Below are positions 1 through 8,609 of a stretch of DNA of 44,602 nucleotides, piece by piece (the first letter of the stretch is position 1; each line of letters opens with the position of its first letter). The position numbers and the translations under genes were made by a program. The stretch is taken from NCBI GenBank assembly GCA_017475925.1, contig JAFVER010000003.1, positions 1 through 44,602 on the forward strand, read 5' to 3'. The notes under the pieces were generated by a model. The model did not search any database, had not been told where the DNA came from, and worked only from the letters and a program-made list of their open reading frames with translations. This stretch comes from Anaerovibrio sp. (lineage in GTDB: Bacteria > Bacillota > Negativicutes > Selenomonadales > Selenomonadaceae).

Positions 1-1127
1 ATATCACTTCGGTTGACGAACTGCTGATATGGTATATCAGCCTCCTGACACAGGGCTTTCACCACAGCCACCCCCTCTGCATCTGAAGCATAGCTTTGTG
101 AAGCTGCCTGCTTTATAACAAGCCCACCATTTAACACAGGCTTATTTGTTGGATCATTTTTGTCAGGATAATTAGGGTGCAGTCCATGGGCAACATCCAC
201 TGATATCATAAATCCACTATTTATCCCCAGCCACATCTCTTCCCTTGAATACCCTCTATGAATGTAAATTCTCTCCAACAGCTGCATTAGATTATTGGAA
301 CCAGCCCCCTGCTTGCTTCGACTGCCAATCTCTTCATTATCAAAGAAAACAGCCATATTCAGCCCGTCCCCTATACCAGCCTTTATACCAGCTAAACTGG
401 CCACTACGGAAGTAATGTTATCCAGTCGCGGTGATGAAACCATTTCACCAGCTATCCCAAACTGACACCCGCTCTCATAAGGATATATGTTCAATTCATA
501 GGCCAGTACATCCGCTGGGGCTACACCAGCCTCAATGGCAATAAGCTCATCAAAAAAATCCGTGCTGCCAGCTTTGCCCAGCACCGCTGCCAATGGAAGC
601 AAATCCTTCTGCTTGTTTAGTGCCATGCCATCATTTACCTGCCTGTTCATGTGAATAGCCAAGGACGGAATAGTAATAAGTGGCCGCCCAAAGTCTATAA
701 GCACCGACTCCGGTGAAAAGGCATCTCTCCCCCGCAATGCTACCTTACCAGCAATTGACAATGGTCTATCCAGCCAGGAATACAATATAGCTCCGCCATA
801 GCCCTCAATGTTTAAGACCCCATAGCCATCCTTTACCATGCCTGCCGCCGGCTTTATTCGAAGACCAGGAAAATCCGTATGTGCTGCCACTATACGCAAG
901 GCATTCCTGTCTGTCATACTGCCATTACCTACGGTGAAAGCAGCAAGCATTGCCCCGTAAATTTTCACATAATACCGGCCACCAGCTTCAATTTTCCATG
1001 TATCTGCCCAATCAAGCTGCTTAAACCCGGCATTTTCCAGCTGTTCACCGGCGACCATGGCCGTATGCCATGGCGAGGGGGATTTATTTATAAAATCCAG
1101 TAAATCAACAATATCTCCGTATAGCAT
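1..1127 (-). CDS. M18 family zinc aminopeptidase, C-terminus cut by window edge
   Basis: The minus-strand reading frame is open for 375 codons from the ATG at 1127 and runs off the window at base 1. A GGGAGG ribosome-binding site lies just upstream. M18 enzymes are cytosolic, dodecameric metallopeptidases that remove N-terminal residues from peptides. Visible motifs are AAHTDFPGL (first zinc His and catalytic Asp), SPRLDNITS (bridging Asp), DNEEIGS (general base and zinc Glu pair) and SVDVAHGLHPNY (zinc Asp). The last visible residues, NRSDI, precede the final conserved zinc His region, so roughly 50 residues are missing compared with the usual 430 or so. It starts 14 nt after the transporter gene ends, so the two are probably co-transcribed. 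The family is clear; the exact substrate preference is not. Confidence 0.93.
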   Translation of the reverse strand, partial: MLYGDIVDLLDFINKSPSPWHTAMVAGEQLENAGFKQLDWADTWKIEAGGRYYVKIYGAMLAAFTVGNGSMTDRNALRIVAAHTDFPGLRIKPAAGMVKDGYGVLNIEGYGGAILYSWLDRPLSIAGKVALRGRDAFSPESVLIDFGRPLITIPSLAIHMNRQVNDGMALNKQKDLLPLAAVLGKAGSTDFFDELIAIEAGVAPADVLAYELNIYPYESGCQFGIAGEMVSSPRLDNITSVVASLAGIKAGIGDGLNMAVFFDNEEIGSRSKQGAGSNNLMQLLERIYIHRGYSREEMWLGINSGFMISVDVAHGLHPNYPDKNDPTNKPVLNGGLVIKQAASQSYASDAEGVAVVKALCQEADIPYQQFVNRSD

Positions 1128-1141
1128 TGACAATCCTCCCA

Positions 1142-2326
1142 TTATTTTTTTCTGTGAACCGGCATTATTAGGCTCTCACAGGTAATTATAGCCAGCAAAA
1201 AGCTGATGAGCATTATAATTGACATAGGTATGCCACTGTCAGTACCAAACATGCCTACCACCGGCATCATTATTCCACCTAAAATCATGGAAGAAAAGCC
1301 CAATAAGGCTGAGGCACTACCTGCATTTCTTCCCTGAGATGACAGGCCCAGGGAAAAGCTGGCAGCCCCCACTATGGATACCGGCATGGACATAATCAAC
1401 AGCAATACCACCAGCACAGCCAAATGTACCTGAATATAAAAGGCTCCTATGAGGAAAAGTGCAGCAACAGCCTGCAAATACAGAGAATATCTAAGCATTA
1501 TCTCATCCCGCACTCTACCAGCCAGCTTTGCCGGTAACGAGCCAGCCACCATGATACCAACACCGATAAAGCCGAAAATAAAGCTATAAACCTGTGGAGA
1601 CACGTGATAAATACCCTGAAATATAAAGGCCGAGCTTCCAATGTAAATAAAGAAAGCCGCAAAAATAAACATCTGTACCAGACAATGACCTACGAAATAT
1701 TTATTTTTCAGTAGCATTGGAAAGACAAGTACCGTACGCAAAATATTTTTTATTCGTCGTTCTGGTGGAAGAGTTTCCTTAAATACAATTGTTGCCACTC
1801 CCATAACCAGACCAATACCAGCCAAAACAACAAATACATACCGCCAGGAGGCCAGTGTTACCACCTGACCACCAATAACTGGGGCTAATATCGGAGCAAG
1901 ACCGTTTACCATCATTAATATTGAAAAAAATCTTGTTAGCTCAGGGCCTTTACATACATCTCGGGCTATGGCTCTGGATATAACTACACCACAGGCTCCC
2001 GCCAGTCCCTGAATAAATCGGGCCGCAAGAAAGATAACAATATTTGTTGCAAAAACACATATGGCTGATGTAACCATAAAGACGAACATTCCTACTAATA
2101 GTGGCAGCCTGCGTCCCCTCATATCACTGATTGGTCCGGCAAAAATCTGCCCAATGGCCATTCCCATCATGGTCATGGTCAATGTAAGCTGTATCAGTGA
2201 TGTACTTATACCAAGCTCCTCCTGCATAATCGGCAGTGCAGGCAAATACATATCAGTTGCCAAAGGGGCCATAGCTGACATTATACCAAGGAACACTATC
2301 AGCCACAGACGATATTTTTTACTCAT
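1142..2326 (-). CDS. MFS drug-resistance transporter, Bcr/CflA type
   Basis: This 394-residue inner-membrane protein has about twelve hydrophobic segments. The pattern is that of the DHA1 drug:proton antiporters: an N-terminal stretch APLATDMYLPALP, a motif-A loop GPISDMRGRRLP around residues 65-76, and the segment-5 motif APILAPVIGG near residue 150, which is characteristic of drug-exporting MFS proteins. Bcr/CflA relatives export bicyclomycin, chloramphenicol or similar compounds, but the substrate cannot be read from sequence. GGAGG lies 7 nt before the ATG. It follows the nitroreductase gene after a terminator and sits 14 nt upstream of the M18 peptidase gene. A drug-efflux role is the family expectation, not shown here. 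Confidence 0.9.
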   Translation of the reverse strand: MSKKYRLWLIVFLGIMSAMAPLATDMYLPALPIMQEELGISTSLIQLTLTMTMMGMAIGQIFAGPISDMRGRRLPLLVGMFVFMVTSAICVFATNIVIFLAARFIQGLAGACGVVISRAIARDVCKGPELTRFFSILMMVNGLAPILAPVIGGQVVTLASWRYVFVVLAGIGLVMGVATIVFKETLPPERRIKNILRTVLVFPMLLKNKYFVGHCLVQMFIFAAFFIYIGSSAFIFQGIYHVSPQVYSFIFGFIGVGIMVAGSLPAKLAGRVRDEIMLRYSLYLQAVAALFLIGAFYIQVHLAVLVVLLLIMSMPVSIVGAASFSLGLSSQGRNAGSASALLGFSSMILGGIMMPVVGMFGTDSGIPMSIIMLISFLLAIITCESLIMPVHRKK

Positions 2327-2349
2327 TTACATACCTCCATAAATACCAA

Positions 2350-2378
2350 AAAAAGAAGCTAACGAAAAATTAGCTTCC
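2350..2378 (-). terminator. Rho-independent terminator after the nitroreductase gene
   Basis: GAAGCTAA (2355-2362) pairs perfectly with TTAGCTTC (2370-2377). On the minus strand the hairpin is followed by a T-rich tract, as expected for an intrinsic terminator between the nitroreductase gene and the transporter gene. Confidence 0.8.
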
Positions 2379-2441
2379 TCTATTATATAGCAAATATTTA
2401 AAAATTTTCAAAAGGATTTTGGTTAATGGCCCTTTTTTACC

Positions 2442-2969
2442 CTACTTCACATAGTAAACATAATCCCGCTTTCGTGGGGCAACTGATTCCCCTACCTCTG
2501 CTATGTGACCAATTGCACAATGACCAATACCCTCATAATCTCCCTTGATACCCAGTCTTGCCAATAAGCCTTTTCCAAAATCAGATTCAAATTCCTCCTT
2601 GGCCCGATGAATCCAAATGCTGCCTAACCCAAGACTGGCAGCTGCATTTAGCATGTTGCCCATTACCAGGGAACCATCGTATATGTGAGTTCTTATCTCC
2701 TTGTCTGCCAAAACAATTAGAATAACCGGAGCACCATAAAACGGGTCAAAGCCCTCTGACCAGCCACCTATCTTACGATTTTCTTCCATCAGTCTGTCAC
2801 GAAGCTCTTTATTGGTTACGGCAATAATAATAGATGCCTGTTTGTTCATTCCTGATGGTGCAAAAGTCCCAGCCCGAATTATTTTATCAATATCCTCCTG
2901 ATTAACAGGTTCACTAGTAAAGCTCCGACAGGAGCGTCTCTCTTCCATTACCCGCAATGTCTCGTTCAT
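2442..2969 (-). CDS. Nitroreductase family protein (FMN-dependent oxidoreductase)
   Basis: A 175-residue flavoprotein of the nitroreductase superfamily, which uses FMN and NAD(P)H to reduce nitroaromatics, quinones or flavins in the cytosol. Seen directly: the N-terminal RRSCRSF motif (phosphate-binding Arg residues of the FMN site), APSGMNKQ near residue 36, and a C-terminal GIGHCAIGHI segment that resembles the second half of the FMN pocket. The start is placed at the ATG at 2969 and not at the in-frame GTG at 2975, because GGAGG is 7 nt from the ATG but only 1 nt from the GTG. It is divergent from deoR and followed by its own terminator. The physiological substrate is unknown. Confidence 0.9.
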   Translation of the reverse strand: MNETLRVMEERRSCRSFTSEPVNQEDIDKIIRAGTFAPSGMNKQASIIIAVTNKELRDRLMEENRKIGGWSEGFDPFYGAPVILIVLADKEIRTHIYDGSLVMGNMLNAAASLGLGSIWIHRAKEEFESDFGKGLLARLGIKGDYEGIGHCAIGHIAEVGESVAPRKRDYVYYVK

Positions 2970-3116
2970 ATCCACACCTCCATCAAATTATTAACCTAGT
3001 ACACTGACACTCGTCTCATTTTATCATAAAATATAACCCCTTCGATAGAGGTTTTATACGCCCACCTGAATTAAATAAAAATGATATTCTATTGGCATTT
3101 ATTACAGTTATTTTAC

Positions 3117-3145
3117 TTGTATTTTATAGTACATTATTGTATAAT
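3117..3145 (+). promoter_or_regulatory. Predicted sigma-70-type promoter of the deoR gene
   Basis: TTGTAT (3117-3122) and TATAAT (3140-3145) are separated by 17 nt. Transcription would start near 3152, giving a leader of about 190 nt that contains the whole repeat A1. The rest of the 2976-3344 spacer is AT-rich with nothing else recognised. Confidence 0.6.
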
Positions 3146-3190
3146 AACAACAAATATACCCATGACTTTATCAACTTTTATGGGTATATT

Positions 3191-3312
3191 ATCCGATGCT
3201 AACGGGTGCTAAGACTCCTTCCTCTTAGGGGGGAGTTAAGCACCCGTAAAGCCCTGGGTAAATTCAACTAAATTCAGGTGGAGTTAAAACTCCATCTGAA
3301 TAAGTTATCATT
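3191..3312 (+). repeat. Repeat A1: two-hairpin interspersed element
   Basis: Full copy of family A. Hairpin 1 spans 3202-3247 (ACGGGTGCT pairing with AGCACCCGT, with a second CTCC/GGAG helix above an internal loop). Hairpin 2 spans 3273-3300 (TTCAGGTGGAGT with ACTCCATCTGAA around a TAAA loop). The element starts ATCCGATGCTAACGGG and ends near TAAGTTATCA. It ends 32 nt before the deoR start codon, in the same orientation as the gene. Confidence 0.85.
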
Positions 3313-3344
3313 TATTAAAATGAAGCAGGAGCGTAGGTTAGTTA

Positions 3345-4124
3345 ATGAAAATAAATCGTCTACGTAAAATTCATGAGCTATTAGAGGAAAAGAAAAGTAT
3401 TTCTATCAACGACCTTTGCGATATTTTTGAGGTCTCAAAAAATACCATCCGTCGTGATATTGCTGAACTGGAAAAAAATGGTATTATCAAAAAGGTATAC
3501 GGCGGCATAGTCCTTCGAGAGCAGGAAACTAAACCGGTTCAGCCTGAGGCTGAAGTCTCCACAGCTCAAACAGATAGTCATAAGCTTCACAAGCAAAAAA
3601 TTGCTCAAATGGCAGCAAATTTAGTAGAAGATGATGATGTAATATATATCGATTCAGGCACCACAACTATGCACATGATGCCCTACCTTGAGGATAAGCA
3701 CAACATCACCATTGTCACTGCTAGTATACATGTAATAAACATAGCAGCTGATTCGGCAAAATTTAATATTATTGCCACTGGTGGCACCATATATGCACCA
3801 ACAAAGGCTTTTGTGGGACCAAGCGTAATAAATTGCCTAAAGGATTACAATATTTCTAAAATATTTTTAGCCAGCACCGGCATTTCCATAGAAAAGGGTG
3901 CCACCACCGCGTCACCCCTGGAATATGATATAAAAAGATATTTGGTAGACAACCCGGCAAAAAAAATTCTTATGGTAGACAGTACAAAGCTTGATTCTGC
4001 CTCATTAATAACCTTCTGTAACCTCAGTGAGATTGACTGTATAGTGGTGGATAAGGACCTTCCTCCAAAATATATGGATTATTTTTCTGAAAACAAAACA
4101 GATGTTATTGTTTCTGAGGCTTAA
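3345..4124 (+). CDS. DeoR/GlpR family transcriptional regulator
   Basis: A 259-residue DNA-binding repressor or activator. Residues 1-57 form a winged helix-turn-helix, with the DeoR signature around ISINDLCDIFEVSKNTIRRD. The rest is the DeoRC sensor domain, which normally binds a phosphorylated sugar. It is recognisable by YIDSGTTTMHM (residues 99-109), a ligand-site motif, and by ATGGTI and STGIS further on. It is monocistronic, ending at the terminator at 4155-4200, and is divergent from the nitroreductase-transporter-peptidase genes, which are possible targets. The leader carries repeat A1. No sugar-metabolism genes lie beside it, so the effector cannot be inferred. Confidence 0.92.
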   Translation: MKINRLRKIHELLEEKKSISINDLCDIFEVSKNTIRRDIAELEKNGIIKKVYGGIVLREQETKPVQPEAEVSTAQTDSHKLHKQKIAQMAANLVEDDDVIYIDSGTTTMHMMPYLEDKHNITIVTASIHVINIAADSAKFNIIATGGTIYAPTKAFVGPSVINCLKDYNISKIFLASTGISIEKGATTASPLEYDIKRYLVDNPAKKILMVDSTKLDSASLITFCNLSEIDCIVVDKDLPPKYMDYFSENKTDVIVSEA

Positions 4125-4154
4125 GGATTTCAATATTATTCATGTTTATATTAC

Positions 4155-4200
4155 AAAAGACCCATAGGATGGCTCCCTCCGCCAACCTATGGGTCTTTTA
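4155..4200. terminator. Bidirectional terminator between deoR and the small ORF
   Basis: AAAAGACCCATAGG pairs with CCTATGGGTCTTTT around a 16-nt loop. A-rich and T-rich flanks on both sides let it serve the two convergent genes. Confidence 0.85.
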
Positions 4201-4203
4201 ATC

Positions 4204-4437
4204 TTATTTTTTAAATTCCTTTACCAGCTTCTGGTCCTTAATAATAGAGAAATCACTCATACCATCAAGCACATCCTCAGCTATTTCTCTTATGGCAATA
4301 ACCGAATTTTCCAGCTCATCGCCCTTTAATAATTTAAATTCCCCAGCGGCCAAATCCTCAGCCTCTTTTATACTGCTGCAAATATCAACTACAGCCAAAT
4401 CATTGCCACTTTCTTTTACCACTACATATTTAAGCAT
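4204..4437 (-). CDS. Small acidic protein of unknown function
   Basis: A 77-residue protein that I do not recognise. The ATG at 4437 is chosen because GGAGG lies 7 nt upstream; the longer frame from 4473 has no such site. It begins LKYVVVKESGNDLAVVDI and contains an acidic, helix-prone middle, with no signal peptide, membrane segment or cysteine pair. It lies 180 nt downstream of the glutamate synthase operon on the same strand and is followed by the shared terminator. It may be the last cistron of that operon or may have its own promoter. The good ribosome-binding site and the terminator support a real gene, but nothing indicates function. Confidence 0.65.
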   Translation of the reverse strand: MLKYVVVKESGNDLAVVDICSSIKEAEDLAAGEFKLLKGDELENSVIAIREIAEDVLDGMSDFSIIKDQKLVKEFKK

Positions 4438-4617
4438 ACGAAAACCTCCCCATTTACAGATGTATTCTGACAATCCCCAACAACTCTATATGAATACTAA
4501 GAACCGTTTGATTTCATATAAGAATTGAAGGGGTTATTTATGATTGATGCCGTTCTGTATACTAATTGTAAGATAAAATTACGGCTTAAGGCAATAGATT
4601 ATTTAATGAAGTCTGAA

Positions 4618-6960
4618 TTATTTTATATATGTGCGATACATTTTGATTGGCTCTGGATTATCGTTTATACTCCACACGCCACAAGGACACACCCCGGCAC
4701 AAATGCCACAGCCAATACACCGTTCTGAATCAGATACGTACCTCCAGGAGCCATCCTCATTTTCAACACGGGATATAGCCTTTTCCGGACATGATTCCAA
4801 GCACATTTTACAATCGCGGCAATTGCCACAGCTTACACATCTTGCATGGTCGTCCTGAGGGTCCCCCAGCTCACAGTGATGACATTTTTCAAAATACGCC
4901 TTGGATAATCTGTCACCAGGAATTTTTTCCTTCTCAGGAAATGGCACATAGTCTTCCTTCATAACGTATTGATTGGCATAATAAGCCGCCTTAATACCAT
5001 CACCAATTGCATCAGTCAGCCTCCCCGGCTTGATAACATCTCCTGCAGCAAAAACACCCCTTAAGATAGACTTATCCTTGGTGCTTGGCACCAGCCAGCT
5101 TCCACGGAATTTTTCGATGGAGTCATCCTCTGGAAGATAATCCAATACCGGTTCTTCACCAATAGATACAATCACCTCATCGGCCTCAATAAAGCGTCCA
5201 TCGTTGGCATAAACTCCATCTCGGGTAATCCGTTCAGTAACAAATGGCCAAACCAATTTACCGCCGCGGCTTTCCACATATTCAATTTCCTCTTTAAAGG
5301 CTGCCGGCTTCTGAACATCGACTGCCACCACAGATTCAGCCCCCATATCGAAGGCGGCCCGACAGGTATCCATGCCGGAATTGCCACAGCCGATTACCAC
5401 AACCTGCTTTCCTACTGAAGGCTTTTCACCGCGATTTACCTTCTTTAAAAAATCCAGTCCCATGGTGAGCAATTCCTTACCCGCCCATTGGAAATAACGT
5501 GGCTTATGTCCCCCCGTTGCAACAATCACAGCATCATTTTCTTCACGGATTTTAGTAAAAACAGCCTTATCAACCCGACATGATGTAACAAACCTTACAC
5601 CTACAGCCTCAATGCGCTTTAGCTCTGCCTCCAGCAGCTCATGGGGCAAACGTCCACGGGGAATAACCTGCTCCAATTTACCACCAATTTTTTCGCCATC
5701 ATCGTAAACTGTTACATTATGCCCTTTTCTGGCCAGCTGCCAGGCTGCTGATAAGCCGGCCACACCACCGCCGATTACACCGATTTTTTTATCAGTTTTC
5801 TTGGCTGGTGGAGCTACCGGGCGTAAAGCTGACAAAAAACCCAGCTGGCCAATTTGAATAGCCTCATCAATCGTTCCTCTGGTACAGCCCTCCATACAAG
5901 GATTAGGACATACACTGCCACATACAGAGCCTGGGAATGGAGTATATTGGAGTTCCAAATCCAACGCCTCATCCAGCTTACCCTGTCTAATCAGCTCATA
6001 GCGAAGCTGGGTAGGAATACCGGTTGGACAGCTAAATTCGCAGGGAGCTGCATATTTTCCATTGTCCCAGCTTGGAACCCGCAGCCGATAAAGACCAGTG
6101 GATATGGTGTTATGTACCGCAAAATCATCCATGGCAACATCAGAAAAAATTCCGCCCTTCACCCATTCCTGTAGCCTGAAATCCTTTATGGTTACTCTGC
6201 CGGCAGGTTTGGCATTTTTTTCCTCAAAGGTCAATGGACGCAGCTTTTTCCAATCCTCCCAAACAGAAAGCTCTGACTTTAATTCTGGTCTCTCAATCTT
6301 CGCCAGAAACAAATCCAGGCCAGCCTTCAGAAAAGCTATATCCTCCTGATTTAGCTCTGTGCACTTTATATCCTTTGGATAATCGGCAATAGGACCACGG
6401 GCATAAACCACTCCGCCTACCATTCCTACACACGGACGCTCCCCCAGCACAGAGTCAAATTCCTCCGAATCATAGCCACAGACTACTGCTCGTCCCCCCC
6501 CCATAAATTCAAAGGAAAAGGAGCCTGTATTTTTCAAAATCCACAGCTCAGGTTCTTCATAAAGAGGGTCATGCTTCATCAAAGAACCACTTCTGGTACC
6601 TGCCCGGCCACCTATGAATATCCTGCCACCGGCGGAGCAATGTCCTGCCGTGTCTCCGGCATCACCCTTTACAGTAATAACCCCGCCTGCATTAAGCCAG
6701 CCAACATCAGCAGAAGCAGATCCATCCACCATGATTTCGGTATTTGGCAGACACATGGAGCCCACCCGTTGACCAGCATTTGTTACATGAAATACCAGCT
6801 TTTTTCCCGCCTGGTTCCAAAGAGGTCCTCCAATATCATGCTGACCTGATGCAGCGATTTCAAATTCGGTTTCTCCAGCTCTTACTGCACCTTCAATCGC
6901 CAGAAGGAGATCCTGGGTGGACATACGCTCATGTCCATTCATTGTATTTATTTTAAACAT
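4618..6960 (-). CDS. gltD: Glutamate synthase small-subunit-type flavoprotein fused to GXGXG and ferredoxin domains
   Basis: A 780-residue protein, much longer than a normal GltD (about 450-490). Domains in order: a GXGXG beta-helix domain (residues 1-215, with repeated G-rich turns such as GGRIFIGGRAGTRSGS), which normally ends the GltB large subunit; a Cys-rich Fer4_20 segment (CEFSCPTGIP ... SVCGSVCPNPCMEGCTRG); an FAD-binding Rossmann motif IGVIGGGVAGLSAAW; an NAD(P)H motif VVVIGCGNSGMDTC; and a C-terminal [4Fe-4S] ferredoxin domain (CVSCGNCRDCKMCLESCP, CIGCGICAGVCPCG). It likely passes electrons from NAD(P)H through FAD and FeS clusters to the synthase subunit. The start at 6960 has GGAG 9 nt upstream, whereas the in-frame ATG at 6984 has none. 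It is the last gene of the three-gene operon. Confidence 0.9.
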   Translation of the reverse strand: MFKINTMNGHERMSTQDLLLAIEGAVRAGETEFEIAASGQHDIGGPLWNQAGKKLVFHVTNAGQRVGSMCLPNTEIMVDGSASADVGWLNAGGVITVKGDAGDTAGHCSAGGRIFIGGRAGTRSGSLMKHDPLYEEPELWILKNTGSFSFEFMGGGRAVVCGYDSEEFDSVLGERPCVGMVGGVVYARGPIADYPKDIKCTELNQEDIAFLKAGLDLFLAKIERPELKSELSVWEDWKKLRPLTFEEKNAKPAGRVTIKDFRLQEWVKGGIFSDVAMDDFAVHNTISTGLYRLRVPSWDNGKYAAPCEFSCPTGIPTQLRYELIRQGKLDEALDLELQYTPFPGSVCGSVCPNPCMEGCTRGTIDEAIQIGQLGFLSALRPVAPPAKKTDKKIGVIGGGVAGLSAAWQLARKGHNVTVYDDGEKIGGKLEQVIPRGRLPHELLEAELKRIEAVGVRFVTSCRVDKAVFTKIREENDAVIVATGGHKPRYFQWAGKELLTMGLDFLKKVNRGEKPSVGKQVVVIGCGNSGMDTCRAAFDMGAESVVAVDVQKPAAFKEEIEYVESRGGKLVWPFVTERITRDGVYANDGRFIEADEVIVSIGEEPVLDYLPEDDSIEKFRGSWLVPSTKDKSILRGVFAAGDVIKPGRLTDAIGDGIKAAYYANQYVMKEDYVPFPEKEKIPGDRLSKAYFEKCHHCELGDPQDDHARCVSCGNCRDCKMCLESCPEKAISRVENEDGSWRYVSDSERCIGCGICAGVCPCGVWSINDNPEPIKMYRTYIK

Positions 6961-6977
6961 ACTCTGTCTCTCCTTCC

Positions 6978-8609
6978 TCAGCATACGTACTGAATACCCA
7001 ATTTATCGGCCACAGCCTTATCGGTAGAAACAAGGGCATCACTTCTGCCCACTGGCAATGAGCTGTTGCCAATAGGAGCCATGAATTTTTTCAGCTCTGT
7101 ATCAAAGGTCAATACATAATCAACAATCTTTTGAGCTCCCTTATCCACATCTAACCGTTTTACCAGTCGTGGATCCTGGGTACAGATTCCCATTGGACAT
7201 TTACCGGTATTACAGGAATTACACCTTCCCTGCTCATTGCCAACACAGCCCAATAGCTGAATAAGCACCTTGCCTACAAACACTCCGTTGGCACCAAGAC
7301 AAATCATCTTAAAGGCATCTGCCGCCGCATCGCCGGTAAGACCAATACCACCGCCACCATAAAGCGGTATTTGCCCCTGCAAGCCCTGCTTTACAGCCGC
7401 CTGATAGCAATCACGTATCTTAGAAACCACTGGATGACCGGTGTGATCCAGCGATACCTCATTAGCTGCCCCAGTTCCCCCCTGAATACAGTCCAGGAAA
7501 AAGCCACCGCAAATTTTATATGGGTCCCGCAAAAGATTATTATAAACCGAAACCGAGGTGGACGAGGCTGCACATTTAATGGCTACAGGAACTCTAAACC
7601 CAAAAGCGGCATTCAAAGACAAATGCATTTTCTGAACAGATTCCTCTATTGAGTACAAGCCCTGATGATTTGGCGGAGAGGACAAGGTTGCCTTCGGTAC
7701 ACCACGAATCGCCTGAACATGCTCTGCTACCTTGGCTGCCGGCAACAAACCGCCATCACCTGGCTTAGCCCCCTGACCTATCTTTATGAGAATACCTGCC
7801 GGGTCAACCTTCATATTTGGTATGGCCTTTATTATGCGGTTCCACCCAAAATGCCCTGAGGCTATCTGCAAAATAAAATATTTCAGATAATCTGATTCCA
7901 TTAGCTTAACAGGCATACCACCTTCCCCAGAGCTCATCCGCACCGGAAGGCCGCATTTCTCATTAAGATATGCACAGGCAAGGGCAACAGCCTCCCAGGC
8001 TCTGGTGGACAATGCCCCAATAGACATATCAGAAAAAATCAGGGGATAAATCCAATTTACAGGTGGAGCCTTATGCGCCATTACCATTTTGCCATTTTCC
8101 AATTTAAATGGCAGCTCCTTTGGCGAAAGAACCCGACCAAAGGGTGCTCTTATATCAAAGGTGTGACGGGCTGCATCAAGAGATGGGTCAGTCATTTGGG
8201 AAATACGTCCTACGACTATGCTGTCCAATGTGCGCTGAGCATTGAGATTAGTCCGCCCTCCCCGCTTTATTGGCCCACTGTCCTTTGAAAGCAGCTTTTG
8301 ACGATTGTCTATATTTCGTATTGGACGAATAGCATTGTTCGGACATATTTTTTCGCATATCCCACATCCCCGGCAAAAATCCGTAAGGCTGGCCTTTTGC
8401 TTAATAATCGGCCGGGCAATTTGCCTACGCTCAGGTTTTGGCTGATTATCGGTAGATACTACAATTGACTGCCTTTGCACCTCTACCTTTATGGCCTTAA
8501 AGGAACAGGCTGCCACACAGCTACCACACATGGTACAGCGTTCAGCATGATATTCGATTTTCCAGGCAAGGTCATTTACTGACACATCCTGAGTTCTTAC
8601 TGCTTCCAT
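6978..8609 (-). CDS. gltB: Glutamate synthase FMN subunit with N-terminal ferredoxin domain
   Basis: A 543-residue protein holding the FMN synthase domain, which condenses 2-oxoglutarate with ammonia to form glutamate. Residues 15-115 carry two [4Fe-4S] motifs, CTMCGSCVAAC and CRGCGICEKICP. The synthase core shows GEGGMPVKL, KIGQGAKPGDGG, CAASSTSVSVYNNL and GGTGAA, and a cluster-binding Cys segment (CVGNEQGRCNSCNTGKCP). It lacks both the glutaminase and the GXGXG domains of a classic 1,500-residue GltB; those lie in the two flanking genes. GGAGG is 7 nt before the ATG. The start overlaps the end of the glutaminase gene by 13 nt, which suggests translational coupling. It resembles the archaeal-type split glutamate synthase. 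Confidence 0.92.
   Translation of the reverse strand: MEAVRTQDVSVNDLAWKIEYHAERCTMCGSCVAACSFKAIKVEVQRQSIVVSTDNQPKPERRQIARPIIKQKASLTDFCRGCGICEKICPNNAIRPIRNIDNRQKLLSKDSGPIKRGGRTNLNAQRTLDSIVVGRISQMTDPSLDAARHTFDIRAPFGRVLSPKELPFKLENGKMVMAHKAPPVNWIYPLIFSDMSIGALSTRAWEAVALACAYLNEKCGLPVRMSSGEGGMPVKLMESDYLKYFILQIASGHFGWNRIIKAIPNMKVDPAGILIKIGQGAKPGDGGLLPAAKVAEHVQAIRGVPKATLSSPPNHQGLYSIEESVQKMHLSLNAAFGFRVPVAIKCAASSTSVSVYNNLLRDPYKICGGFFLDCIQGGTGAANEVSLDHTGHPVVSKIRDCYQAAVKQGLQGQIPLYGGGGIGLTGDAAADAFKMICLGANGVFVGKVLIQLLGCVGNEQGRCNSCNTGKCPMGICTQDPRLVKRLDVDKGAQKIVDYVLTFDTELKKFMAPIGNSSLPVGRSDALVSTDKAVADKLGIQYVC

Noticed and set aside
3191..3312. Repeat A1 considered as a simple intrinsic terminator
   Set aside because: Neither hairpin is followed by a T tract on the relevant strand, and the copies lie in leaders more often than after genes.
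4050..4062. GTGGATAAGG inside deoR as a DnaA box
   Set aside because: An isolated partial match within a coding sequence, with no neighbouring boxes.
4525..4728. Plus-strand 67-codon frame starting in the spacer upstream of the small acidic gene
   Set aside because: More than half overlaps the 3' end of the glutamate synthase flavoprotein gene on the other strand; the composition is not protein-like and no family match is apparent.
5854..6349. Long plus-strand frames opposite the GltD-like gene
   Set aside because: They are antisense shadows of a clearly coding, motif-rich gene.
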